A DNA stretch of 64,000 nucleotides from Ilyomonas sp965277535 (GTDB taxonomy: Bacteria > Bacteroidota > Bacteroidia > Chitinophagales > Chitinophagaceae). The stretch covers positions 372,001 to 436,000 of the forward strand of contig OZ255825.1 in assembly GCA_965277535.1 (NCBI GenBank), given 5' to 3'. Positions 51,575 to 59,989 of the stretch are shown one piece after another. The notes under the pieces are model-generated. The model was given only the letters and a program-made list of their open reading frames with translations, had not been told where the DNA came from and did not search any database. How positions within the stretch are numbered: position 1 is the stretch's first letter; the number at the start of each line of letters is the position of its first letter. Position numbers and translations under genes: made by a program.

Positions 51575-51988
51575 TTAGCAATATTCTTCGAAAGCAGCAA
51601 TAAGATTGCGGGCAATTACCTGTGCGGGGCGTCCTTCTATCTGATGACGTTCTACCATATGCACAAGCTGTCCATCTTTAAACAATGCAATGGCCGGTGA
51701 CGACGGCGGATAAGGTAACAGGTGCTCGCGCACTTTGTTTACAGCTTCTACATCAAAGCCCGCAAATACAGTTTTCAAATTGTCGGGTTTTTTAGTGGTG
51801 TTGTGTACAGCCATCAACACACCCGGACGGGCAGCACCGGCTGCACATCCGCAAACTGAATTTACCATAACCAACGTGGTGCCTTCTCCTTCTAAACTGA
51901 TGTCAACATCACTTGCCGTATTCATTTCTTCAAAGCCATAATCGGTAAGTTCAGATTTCATTGGAATTACTATTTCTGCTGGATACAT
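51575..51988 (-). CDS. Bacilliredoxin (BrxA/BrxB, YphP/YqiW family)
   Basis: A 137-residue thioredoxin-fold protein that removes bacillithiol from mixed disulfides in organisms that make this thiol. ATG 51988 gives MYPAEIVIPMKSELTDYGFE; the in-frame start 18 codons upstream is rejected. The active site is the unusual CGC motif in MVNSVCGCAAGAARPG (about 53-68), in place of CxxC, which is diagnostic of the family. YPPSSPAIALFKDGQLVHMV (about 93-112) is also conserved. Bacillithiol is known in some Bacteroidota. It is expressed on its own from a good promoter at 52010-52043. Confidence 0.92.
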   Translation of the reverse strand: MYPAEIVIPMKSELTDYGFEEMNTASDVDISLEGEGTTLVMVNSVCGCAAGAARPGVLMAVHNTTKKPDNLKTVFAGFDVEAVNKVREHLLPYPPSSPAIALFKDGQLVHMVERHQIEGRPAQVIARNLIAAFEEYC

Positions 51989-52009
51989 GTTTTCTTTTTT
52001 TCGTTTCGG

Positions 52010-52043
52010 CAAAAATAAGCAAAATGGAAAAACAAGCAACAAA
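52010..52043 (-). promoter_or_regulatory. Bacteroidota-type promoter for the bacilliredoxin gene
   Basis: On the minus strand TTTG (52043-52040), 22 bases, then TATTTTTG (52017-52010) fit the primary sigma consensus with slightly long spacing. The -7 box is about 20 bases before the start codon at 51988. Confidence 0.6.
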
Positions 52044-52199
52044 AGGCTAAAATTCGGACAATTTGGCTTTTTTTAAACACTTTAAAAGACATTCTGGCTG
52101 GAAAATGGCTTAAATTTGTCATTGCAACAGAAAAAAATGCGTGGTATGTAGTTTGAAATACAGGTGTCATCAGTAAAAAAATTAAAAAATAAAATAGCT

Positions 52200-52616
52200 A
52201 TGACACTCGTAAAACAAAACTACCGCACGGTAAACAATCTTTTTGATGAGTTGTTTAATACTGTTCCTGCTAACTGGAACAAAGCATTGAATGTGCCTCC
52301 GGTGAACATTCATGAATCCGAAGATGGCTATCATCTCGAACTTCAGGCTCCCGGTTTGCAAAAAGAAGATTTTAAGATTAGCGTAGAAAAAGGTTTGCTA
52401 ACTATTTCCTACGAAAAGAAATCTGACAACGAAGAAAAGGCTTACAAAACGCACCGCAGAGAGTTTTCTGTTTCCTCGTTCAAGCGCAGTTTTTCATTGG
52501 ATGAAAAAATGAATGCTGATGAAATCAAAGCGAAATATGAAGCTGGTGTGTTGCAGGTATTTTTTCCTAAAAAAGAAGAAGTAAAAGTATCTCTTAAACA
52601 AATTGAAATTCAGTAA
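52200..52616 (+). CDS. Hsp20/alpha-crystallin small heat-shock protein
   Basis: A 138-residue holdase chaperone. ATG 52200 (MTLVKQNYRTVNNLFDELFN) is the standard start. The alpha-crystallin domain covers about 33-125: VNIHESEDGYHLELQAPGLQ, ISVEKGLLTISYEKK, and GVLQVFFPKKE. The C-terminal tail VSLKQIEIQ includes the IxI-type motif IEI that packs oligomers. It binds unfolding proteins without ATP. It lies divergent from brxB with a 210-base gap, and stress control is likely but no operator was identified. Confidence 0.93.
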   Translation: MTLVKQNYRTVNNLFDELFNTVPANWNKALNVPPVNIHESEDGYHLELQAPGLQKEDFKISVEKGLLTISYEKKSDNEEKAYKTHRREFSVSSFKRSFSLDEKMNADEIKAKYEAGVLQVFFPKKEEVKVSLKQIEIQ

Positions 52617-52657
52617 GAAAGTTAAGAATTTTTCATAAGAGTTGGTTTTTGGTTTAT

Positions 52658-52690
52658 AAACCCCGTGTTTCCACACGGGGTTTTGTTTTT
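52658..52690 (+). terminator. Terminator after hsp20
   Basis: AAACCCCGTG pairs with CACACGGGGTTT-like sequence (52672-52684) with loop of about four bases, followed by G and T5. A GCAAAAACAAA motif (complement) at 52682 overlaps its tail. Confidence 0.87.
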
Positions 52691-52701
52691 GCACGAATTT
52701 T

Positions 52702-52827
52702 CGTCACTAGCGAGGAACGAAGCAGTCTGTGTTCAAAAGAGAGATTGCCTTGTAACAATAAACCCGATTACTATTTTACTCAACTGAATGATTTAATTCA
52801 TAGACTGCTTCGTACCTCGCAGTGACG
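52702..52827. repeat. Inverted repeat related to the 30146 element
   Basis: Arms 52702-52728 and 52802-52827 are near-perfect inverted copies (the left starts CGTCACTAGCGAGG), enclosing 73 bases. The right arm matches the right arm at 30273-30298. It fills the gap between hsp20 and an SGNH gene. Confidence 0.85.
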
Positions 52828-52845
52828 TATAAAGATTCAACTCTT

Positions 52846-53523
52846 TTACTTTAATTCCTTTATTACTTTCAATATCGTTTCTGCCACCAACTGATTGCCT
52901 GTATCATTCAAATGCACACCATCAACGGTAAGTACGCCACGGTCAACATCATTGGTGTTGTGTTGCTGCTCGTAGTTTTCAAACAAGGTGCGCAAATCAA
53001 CTACGGGAACATGCATATCAGCCCCAATGCTTTTGATAATGCCCGAATATTTATTCAAATCTCCATCCTGTTGGTTCACATAATTTTTCTTTTCGCCAAT
53101 GGTAGCCGGCGTTACCAGAATTACTTTGGCATTCGCTGCTTCCAACTTTTTAATAATCGCACGATAAAATTTTTCAAACTTATCAGCATCGGTTCCCGTT
53201 CCGGAAGACGATTTGTGCCACACATCATTTACGCCCACATAAATAATCACAATGTCGGGCGACTTAGCCAGCACATCGCTGTCCATACGCAAATACAAAT
53301 CATATACCTTATTGCCGCCAATGCCCGCTCCTATTAAGTCGTAGCCGGTATTGCCTTCTTTTTGCAACATGTCTTTCATCACCGTAATGTAACCTTTGGG
53401 TTGTACACCGGCTTGTGTGATAGAATCGCCAAAGAAGACAACTTTTTTTGTTTTATCGCGTTTGAAACCAAGCATAATTAATAAACCAAAGAAAACAAAA
53501 ACGAGCCAAAATTTGTTGTCCAT
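52846..53523 (-). CDS. SGNH/GDSL hydrolase, membrane-anchored
   Basis: A 225-residue SGNH hydrolase with an N-terminal hydrophobic segment (MDNKFWLVFVFFGLLIMLGF) that anchors or exports it. ATG 53523 is used; an in-frame ATG at 53553 adds ten residues. Blocks: VVFFGDSITQAG (Ser), GAGIGGNKVYDLYLR (Gly), IIYVGVNDVWH (Asn) and VDGVHLND (Asp, His). It probably deacylates glycans or lipids. It follows the GH125 mannosidase gene by 90 bases on the same strand, so joint action on a decorated mannan or glycoprotein is possible. Confidence 0.9.
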   Translation of the reverse strand: MDNKFWLVFVFFGLLIMLGFKRDKTKKVVFFGDSITQAGVQPKGYITVMKDMLQKEGNTGYDLIGAGIGGNKVYDLYLRMDSDVLAKSPDIVIIYVGVNDVWHKSSSGTGTDADKFEKFYRAIIKKLEAANAKVILVTPATIGEKKNYVNQQDGDLNKYSGIIKSIGADMHVPVVDLRTLFENYEQQHNTNDVDRGVLTVDGVHLNDTGNQLVAETILKVIKELK

Positions 53524-53613
53524 AAAGATAATTTTTGTAAGTAAAGATTGCAAAGAAGATAATAAAAGCAGAGCAACAATTATCGTAGCAACAGCTTTGG
53601 TTTTGCCGCTTTT

Positions 53614-55038
53614 TTATGAAAGCAAATGTGGTTGTTCGCGGTAAACTTTCCAAACAAATTCTCCAAATAAAGTATTTGCCCAGGCAAACCATTTACGGGT
53701 AAAGTTAGAAGGATTGTCCTTATTAAAAGATTCATGCATAAAGCCGGTGCCTGCGTGCGTTTTTTGCAGCGTATCCAAACAGTATTTGATTTCTTTTTCG
53801 TCAGTTGAAGTTAAACCACGTATGGTGATGCTGATAGGCCAAATCATATTCAAACCGATGTGCGGACCGCCAATTCCCTCTCCTGCTGTGCCTTTGAAGA
53901 AAAAGGGATTTTCGGGAGATAGCACATACTTTCTTGTATTTTGATAAATCGGATCACTCGCTTGTACCGCACCCAAATACGGCAAACCCAGCAAGGAAGG
54001 AACATTCGCATCATCCATTAGATTGTAGCTTCCAAAACCATTGATTTCATAGGCATATACGTCGCCAAACTTCGGATGTTTGGTTACATGATAATTGTGC
54101 TGCAGCGCCGATGAAAGCGAACTCATTAATGCTTTGCTATCAATTTGCGAACCTTTGTTCGATGGCAATTGCTGCTTCAATTCATTCAAACGTTGTAAAG
54201 AAACCAGTGCAAACAAATTGCTCGGAACAAGGTAGGGAAAAATGGTAGCATCATCGCTGGGGCGAAACATCGAACAAATTAAACCGTTTGGTTTTGCCGG
54301 ATAACCGTAACCATTCATTGGTACGCCATCCGTTGCCCATGACGTTTTGCGTTGAAAATGATAAGGACCTTCATTGTTCATCCGTTGTTGCTCTGTGAAT
54401 GTTTGAATCACAAGCTGCATAGCTTTTATCCAGTCATCTTCAAATGCAGTGGTATCGCCGGTTTCCTTCCAATAAGCATGAGCCAACCGAATCGGATAGC
54501 AAAGAGAGTCAATCTCCCATTTGCGTTCGTGTATGCCGGGCTTCATATCGGTTGTATCCGTTTCTTTCCATTCGCTTATTTTGTTTTCATCCTTATAAAA
54601 TGCATTGGCATAAGAGTCTCTTAAAATACATTTTACCTGCCGGTTGATAACGCCTTTTATCAGTTGCTGCAACTCCTTATCCTGCTTGCACAAACGCACA
54701 TACGGATACACTTGCGCGCTGCTGTCGCGAAGCCACATAGCATCTATATCGCCGGTGATAACATACGTGTCTGGCTTTCCATTGAGCATTTCAAAATCAA
54801 CCGTTGTATCCAATGTATTGGGAAAACAATTTTCAAACAGCCAGGCCATTTCTTTGTTACCAATCTTCGATTTGATTTCGCCGATTAAAGCCTCTACTGC
54901 TTTGCTCGTAAACTTTCGTTTGGATGGTTCTGTTCTTACTGTTTCAAAATTTGCGAAACCAGATGCAGATGCATATTGAGATAAACCAATTGCGGCGCCG
55001 GCTAAAGCTGTTTGTTGGATGAATGTTCTTCGTTTCAT
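53614..55038 (-). CDS. GH125 family exo-alpha-1,6-mannosidase, Tat-exported
   Basis: A 474-residue glycoside hydrolase of family 125, which releases mannose from alpha-1,6-mannosides (N-glycans, mannan) with inversion. The signal is of Tat type (MKRRTFIQQTALAGAAIGLS). TYVITGDIDAMWLRDSSAQV (about 133-150) is the strongest family signature. The active-site acid side is likely in FFFKGTAGEGIGGPHIG (about 378-395). The protein is predominantly helical, an (alpha/alpha)6 barrel. With the adjacent SGNH hydrolase it may act in periplasmic glycan breakdown. Confidence 0.93.
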   Translation of the reverse strand: MKRRTFIQQTALAGAAIGLSQYASASGFANFETVRTEPSKRKFTSKAVEALIGEIKSKIGNKEMAWLFENCFPNTLDTTVDFEMLNGKPDTYVITGDIDAMWLRDSSAQVYPYVRLCKQDKELQQLIKGVINRQVKCILRDSYANAFYKDENKISEWKETDTTDMKPGIHERKWEIDSLCYPIRLAHAYWKETGDTTAFEDDWIKAMQLVIQTFTEQQRMNNEGPYHFQRKTSWATDGVPMNGYGYPAKPNGLICSMFRPSDDATIFPYLVPSNLFALVSLQRLNELKQQLPSNKGSQIDSKALMSSLSSALQHNYHVTKHPKFGDVYAYEINGFGSYNLMDDANVPSLLGLPYLGAVQASDPIYQNTRKYVLSPENPFFFKGTAGEGIGGPHIGLNMIWPISITIRGLTSTDEKEIKYCLDTLQKTHAGTGFMHESFNKDNPSNFTRKWFAWANTLFGEFVWKVYREQPHLLS

Positions 55039-55273
55039 AATTTGGTTTCAATCGTTGGGAACAAATGTAGGGCGCAGAAGTACAAATGGTTTTTTGTTTT
55101 GACCAATTTTCCTGTAAAACAAAAAATACTTTTTCTGCTTACAGAAAGCGAAAAATATCTTATTAGAAATGATTAGCTTTGCAGCCTTTTTTAATCATCA
55201 TGCCGTAACATGACACTAGCCCGGTGACGAAGTAGGGCGAAATGAAATGTTGCTTTAAAAGTTAGCAGCACAA

Positions 55274-56323
55274 ATGAAATTAAGTCAATTTAAGTTCGAT
55301 CTTCCTCTTAACCTCATTGCCCAAAACCCTACCAAACGCCGTGAAGATAGTCGCCTGATGGTAGTGCACCGCAAAACAGGGCAAATTGAAAACAAGCACT
55401 TCCGCGACATTCTTGATTACTATGATGACAAGGATGTTTTTGTAGTGAATAACACCAAAGTGTTTCCTGCCCGAATGTATGGCCGCAAAGAAAAAACCGG
55501 CGCCAAGATAGAAGTGTTCTTGCTTCGCGAACTGAACAAACCCAATAAGTTATGGGATGTAATTGTTGACCCAGCACGTAAAATTCGGGTGGGCAACAAA
55601 TTGTACTTTGGTGATAATGATGAACTGGTTGCTGAAGTGATTGACAACACCACCAGCCGCGGCAGAACCATTCGTTTTTTGTGGGATGGTGATGAAGCTT
55701 CCTTTAAAAACATGCTTGAATTTTTGGGCGAAACGCCTTTGCCAAAATACATCAAGCGCAAGCCTGATGAAGAAGATAAGGAACGTTTTCAAACGGTATA
55801 TGCAAAATACGAAGGTGCAGTGGCGCCGCCCACAGCTGGCTTGCATTTCAGCAAAGAGCTGATTAAGCGTTGCGAAATCAAAGGCATTCGCTTTGCAGAG
55901 GTTACCTTGCATACAGGTTTGGGCACTTTTCGCCCGATTGAAGTGGAAGATTTGAGCAAGCACAAAATGGATGCGGAGTTTTATCGCATTGATGAGGAAG
56001 CTTGTTCTATTGTAAACAAAGCAAAAGAAACAGGTCGTAAAATTTGTTCTATCGGCACTACAACCATGCGTGCCATGGAAACCAGCTTTACGGCACAAAA
56101 ATTATTGAAGCCAAGTGAAGGCTGGACAAATATCTTCATTCATCCGCCTTACAATTTCAATATAGCCGACAGCTTAATTACCAATCTACATCTTCCTAAA
56201 ACCAGTCTGTTGATTATGGTAACAGCTTTTGCCGGTTATGATTTAACAATGGAAGCTTACAAAAAAGCGATAAAAGATAAATATCGCTTCTTTAGTTATG
56301 GTGATGCAATGTTGTTGATATAA
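55274..56323 (+). CDS. queA: tRNA ribosyltransferase-isomerase QueA
   Basis: QueA adds the ribosyl part of SAM to preQ1 in tRNA to make epoxyqueuosine at the wobble base. The 349-residue protein opens MKLSQFKFDLPLNLIAQNPT and has the family blocks DYYDDKDVFVVNNTKVFPAR (about 45-64), GAVAPPTAGLHF (about 185-196), LHTGLGTFRPI (about 213-223) and TNLHLPKTSLLIMV (about 303-316). The length is standard. It stands alone with a -7-like TAGCTTTG at 55174 upstream. Confidence 0.96.
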   Translation: MKLSQFKFDLPLNLIAQNPTKRREDSRLMVVHRKTGQIENKHFRDILDYYDDKDVFVVNNTKVFPARMYGRKEKTGAKIEVFLLRELNKPNKLWDVIVDPARKIRVGNKLYFGDNDELVAEVIDNTTSRGRTIRFLWDGDEASFKNMLEFLGETPLPKYIKRKPDEEDKERFQTVYAKYEGAVAPPTAGLHFSKELIKRCEIKGIRFAEVTLHTGLGTFRPIEVEDLSKHKMDAEFYRIDEEACSIVNKAKETGRKICSIGTTTMRAMETSFTAQKLLKPSEGWTNIFIHPPYNFNIADSLITNLHLPKTSLLIMVTAFAGYDLTMEAYKKAIKDKYRFFSYGDAMLLI

Positions 56324-56411
56324 ACTTTGCCACAAATGCACAAAGACTCAAAGTGTACTTTTCTTGCGAAAACAAATTCTTTGAATCTTCGCGACTTCGT
56401 GACAAAAAAAT

Positions 56412-56440
56412 AAAAAGCCGGTTCAACACCGGCTTTCTTT
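56412..56440 (+). terminator. Terminator after queA
   Basis: AAAGCCGG pairs with CCGGCTTT around TTCAACA-like loop, then CTTTTT. It lies about 90 bases after the stop. Confidence 0.8.
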
Positions 56441-56475
56441 TTACAACAAAGAATCGTTGATAAGATAATAAAAAA

Positions 56476-56501
56476 CGTCCCCACAAAGTATTGTGGGGAC
56501 G
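56476..56501 (-). terminator. Terminator after rpsT
   Basis: CGTCCCCACAA/TTGTGGGGACG is an 11-bp perfect stem with a four-base loop, flanked by A and T runs on both sides. It lies 17 bases past the rpsT stop and may also act on the plus strand. Confidence 0.87.
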
Positions 56502-56517
56502 AAAAAATAAAAAAGTA

Positions 56518-56775
56518 TTATGCAGTTTTCAAAGTTGTTTTCTTAGCCAGCTTGCTCTTTAAGTTAGCAGCTTTGTTCTTGTGGATGATGCCTTTTTTCG
56601 CCAGCTTATCAATCATTGAAATGGTAAGCGGAAGCTTTTCATCATAAGCTGCTTCATCCGTTACAGTACGAATATCACGAATGGCATTGCGCGTAGTTTT
56701 ACCATAGTAACGGTTTCTTTCTCTGCGTTTTGCTGCCTGGCGTGCGTCTTTCTGTGTAGCCTTATGGTTTGCCAT
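56518..56775 (-). CDS. rpsT: 30S ribosomal protein bS20
   Basis: bS20 binds 16S rRNA early in assembly. ATG 56775 gives 85 residues opening MANHKATQKDARQAAKRRER, the classical start; an in-frame ATG 13 codons upstream is rejected. The three-helix basic fold continues with IDKLAKKGIIHKNKAANLKS and KLAKK at the end. It is transcribed alone from the minus strand, as is common. Confidence 0.96.
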   Translation of the reverse strand: MANHKATQKDARQAAKRRERNRYYGKTTRNAIRDIRTVTDEAAYDEKLPLTISMIDKLAKKGIIHKNKAANLKSKLAKKTTLKTA

Positions 56776-57037
56776 AATTAAATTAAATAAATCCTGAAAT
56801 TTTTGGGATTGCAAAAGTAAGTAGTAAGTTTTGTTTATTGAAATTTTATTTTGTTATCATTTACAAAAAAGGAAGCATTCAAACAAATTCATTTCACTTT
56901 TGCTTAATAAAATTATTGACTTTACTGTCCTGTATCTTACCCTTTTATGTTTTTTAATCCACGATATTTGTGCAGTTTTTAGTAACGCCTTGCCTTTGCA
57001 GATTGCATTATTACAATAACAAACAATCTTTTTTGTC

Positions 57038-59821
57038 ATGAAAGATTTTTCATACATCACCAATTCCCATCCGGCTTTCATTGAAAACTTGTACAACGAT
57101 TACGTTGTAAATCCTGATAGCGTTGATCCGGAAATGAAGAAATTTTTTGAGGGTTTTGATTTTGCCGTTTCGTCTGCCAAAAACGGCAATGGAAATGTCA
57201 ATGGTAACGGACATGTAAATGGAACAACGACAGCCGTTGCCACGAAAGAAGCGCCTGCTGCAACCGATAACTGGCGACAGGAAATTAAAGTGTATCGCCT
57301 CATTTTAGGTTATCGTAACAAGGGACATTTATTGGCAAAAACAAACCCCATCCGCGAGCGCAGAGACAGAGGCGCCAATCTTGATTTAGGCTTTTTTGGT
57401 TTGAGTGAAGAAGATTTGGATAAACCCTTTCAGGCTGGTGAAATCATTGGCCTGGGAGCAACAACATTGCGTAACATTTTACAGTATTTACAAAAAGCTT
57501 ATGCTTCGCATGTTGGCATTGAGTTTAAATACATCAGCGATCAAAAAAAGGTTGATTGGCTCACCAACGAAATGGAACGCAACTTCACCAAAGATCTGCC
57601 TTTAGAGAAGAAAAAAAGAATATTAGAAAAGCTGAACCAGGGCGTCATCTTCGAAAAGTTTTTACATACAAAATATGTAGGCCAGAAACGCTTTTCACTG
57701 GAAGGTGGCGAAACTACGATTCCTGCTTTAGATACCATCATTTCTACAGCAGCAGATAATAATGTGCAGGAAGTAGTCATCGGCATGGCGCATCGCGGAA
57801 GGTTGAATGTGCTTGCCAACACACTTGGTAAAACTTATGAGCAAATTTTCAGCGAGTTTGAAGGCACGGCACGGATGGATCAGACAATGGGCAGCGGCGA
57901 CGTAAAATATCATTTGGGTTTTGGCTCTGAAATCACCACGCCAAACGATAAAAAAATTCATGTTAAACTAATGCCCAATCCTTCGCATTTAGAAGCGGTT
58001 GATCCGGTGGTAGAAGGTTTTGCAAGAGCCAAAGCCGACCTCTTATACGAGCACAATTACAACGCTATTCTTCCCATTCTTATTCATGGTGATGCATCCG
58101 TTGCAGGTCAGGGCATTGTGTATGAAGTGCTGCAAATGAGCGGTCTGGAAGGATATGAAACCGGCGGCACTGTTCACTTTGTTATCAACAACCAAATTGG
58201 TTTTACCACCGATTTTGATGATGCCCGCAGTTCTAATTATTGTACTTCTATTGCAGCAATGGTACAGGCTCCGGTTTTGCATGTAAACGGTGATGATCCT
58301 GAAGCTGTGGTAAAATGTTCTGACATTGCAACCCGCTACCGGCAAACATTTAACGAAGATATTTTTATAGATATGGTTTGTTATCGCCGCCATGGTCATA
58401 ATGAAGGCGACGACCCGAAATATACGCAGCCGCACCTGTATGAATTGATCGAAAAGCATCCCAACCCACGTGAAGTTTATATCGCTTATTTAAAAGAACA
58501 CGGTGAAGCCGATGCGCAGGATCTGGCAAAAGAAATGGAGCAAAAATTCTGGAGCGATTTGCAGGAACGTTTAGATGAAATAAAGCAGCATCCGCTGCCT
58601 TACAAATTTCAACAGCCTGAAAAATGGTGGCTCACCCTGCGCAAAGCAACAGCAGCAGATTTTGAACACTCACCCGATACAGCTATTTCCGAAGCAGAAT
58701 TTAAAAATCTTTTTAATGGCATTATGAAATTGCCCGAAAATTTTAAGCCGCTTCGTAAAGTTGAAAAACTGTTACAGGATAAAATAAAGCTTTTTGAAAC
58801 CGAACAAAAGGCCGATTGGGCAACCGGCGAATTGCTGGCGTATGCATCTCTGCTTACCCACGGTATTAGTGTAAGAATGAGTGGACAGGATGTGCGTCGG
58901 GGCACTTTCAGTCATCGCCATGCCGTGCTGCGCGATGAAGAAAATGACGCTTATTACAATCGTTTGAATCATCTCTCCGAAGGACAAAAAAAGTTTGACA
59001 TTTACAATTCGTTTTTAAGCGAATATGGCGTGCTTGGTTTTGAGTATGGATATTCCTTGGCAAATCCTAACGCTTTGGTTTTATGGGAAGCGCAGTTTGG
59101 CGATTTTGCCAACGGCGCACAAACTATGATTGATCAGTTCATCTCGGCAGGCGAACAAAAATGGAGCCGCATGAATGGCTTAACCATGCTATTGCCTCAT
59201 GGATATGAAGGACAAGGACCTGAGCATAGTAGCGCTCGCATAGAACGCTTTTTACAAATGTGTGCCGAGCTGAACATGATACTTACCAATGTAACCACAG
59301 CCGCTAACCTTTTTCATATGTTAAGGCGGCAGGTTGCCTGGTCATTCCGCAAGCCGCTGGTTAATTTTTCACCCAAAGCTTATTTGCGTTATCCAGGAAG
59401 CTATAGCCACATCAGCGAGTTTACGAAGGGCGGCTTTGAAGAAGTAATAGATGATCGGGTTGTTGACAATGTAAACGGGGTAACCAAGGTGTTGTTCTGC
59501 AGTGGAAAATTGTATTTTGAACTGGCAGAAAAGGGGGCAAAAGAAAGTCGTAAAGATGTTGCTATTGTTCGTGTTGAACAGTTGTATCCGCTGCCCGAAA
59601 AACAATTGCAGCAACTCTATAAAAAGTACAACAAAGCCGTTTGGTTTTGGGTGCAGGAAGAGCCGTTGAACATGGGCGCAGCTTCGTATTTACAAATGAA
59701 TTTAAAGAGCATTAATTATGGTGTTATCAGTCGTAATATGAGCGCAGCAACAGCATCGGGATATTCTAAAGTTCATGCAAGTGAACAGGCTGAGATTATT
59801 GATACGGCGTTTAGCATTTAA
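57038..59821 (+). CDS. sucA: 2-oxoglutarate dehydrogenase E1 component
   Basis: E1o is the thiamine-diphosphate subunit that decarboxylates 2-oxoglutarate in the TCA cycle. The 927-residue protein opens MKDFSYITNSHPAFIENLYN (the E2-binding helix). A Gly/Asn/Val-rich linker at about 45-62 is unusually repetitive. The TPP core has VIGMAHRGRLNVLANTLGK (about 248), HGDASVAGQGIVYEVLQMSG (about 350), the metal-binding GDDPEAV and a transketolase-like pyrimidine domain (GILVRMSGQDVRRGTFSHRH near 620, with the GQD block). The length matches bacterial SucA. odhB follows after a strong hairpin at 59865, so the two may be partly uncoupled. Confidence 0.97.
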   Translation: MKDFSYITNSHPAFIENLYNDYVVNPDSVDPEMKKFFEGFDFAVSSAKNGNGNVNGNGHVNGTTTAVATKEAPAATDNWRQEIKVYRLILGYRNKGHLLAKTNPIRERRDRGANLDLGFFGLSEEDLDKPFQAGEIIGLGATTLRNILQYLQKAYASHVGIEFKYISDQKKVDWLTNEMERNFTKDLPLEKKKRILEKLNQGVIFEKFLHTKYVGQKRFSLEGGETTIPALDTIISTAADNNVQEVVIGMAHRGRLNVLANTLGKTYEQIFSEFEGTARMDQTMGSGDVKYHLGFGSEITTPNDKKIHVKLMPNPSHLEAVDPVVEGFARAKADLLYEHNYNAILPILIHGDASVAGQGIVYEVLQMSGLEGYETGGTVHFVINNQIGFTTDFDDARSSNYCTSIAAMVQAPVLHVNGDDPEAVVKCSDIATRYRQTFNEDIFIDMVCYRRHGHNEGDDPKYTQPHLYELIEKHPNPREVYIAYLKEHGEADAQDLAKEMEQKFWSDLQERLDEIKQHPLPYKFQQPEKWWLTLRKATAADFEHSPDTAISEAEFKNLFNGIMKLPENFKPLRKVEKLLQDKIKLFETEQKADWATGELLAYASLLTHGISVRMSGQDVRRGTFSHRHAVLRDEENDAYYNRLNHLSEGQKKFDIYNSFLSEYGVLGFEYGYSLANPNALVLWEAQFGDFANGAQTMIDQFISAGEQKWSRMNGLTMLLPHGYEGQGPEHSSARIERFLQMCAELNMILTNVTTAANLFHMLRRQVAWSFRKPLVNFSPKAYLRYPGSYSHISEFTKGGFEEVIDDRVVDNVNGVTKVLFCSGKLYFELAEKGAKESRKDVAIVRVEQLYPLPEKQLQQLYKKYNKAVWFWVQEEPLNMGAASYLQMNLKSINYGVISRNMSAATASGYSKVHASEQAEIIDTAFSI

Positions 59822-59864
59822 TTTAATAACGGTTCGGCATGAACTTATCAGGTTGTCTAAGTAC

Positions 59865-59902
59865 AATGGTTGAACAATTCGTAATTGTTCAACCATTTCT
59901 TT
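59865..59902 (+). terminator. Hairpin between sucA and odhB
   Basis: AATGGTTGAACAATT (59865-59879) pairs perfectly over 15 bp with 59883-59897, with loop CGT, followed by TCTTTAAAA. It probably ends or attenuates the sucA transcript. A -7-like TAGCTTTG follows at 59914, suggesting odhB also has its own start. Confidence 0.75.
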
Positions 59903-59989
59903 AAAATTCACATTAGCTTTGCAAGCCTCTTTGTATTATGCTTTAAAATGGACTTGCCGAAAGAAAATTAAGTATTAATATTAATAAAC

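Noticed and set aside
55550..56098. 182-residue antisense frame over queA
   Set aside because: queA is unambiguous and this frame has no motif or upstream signal.
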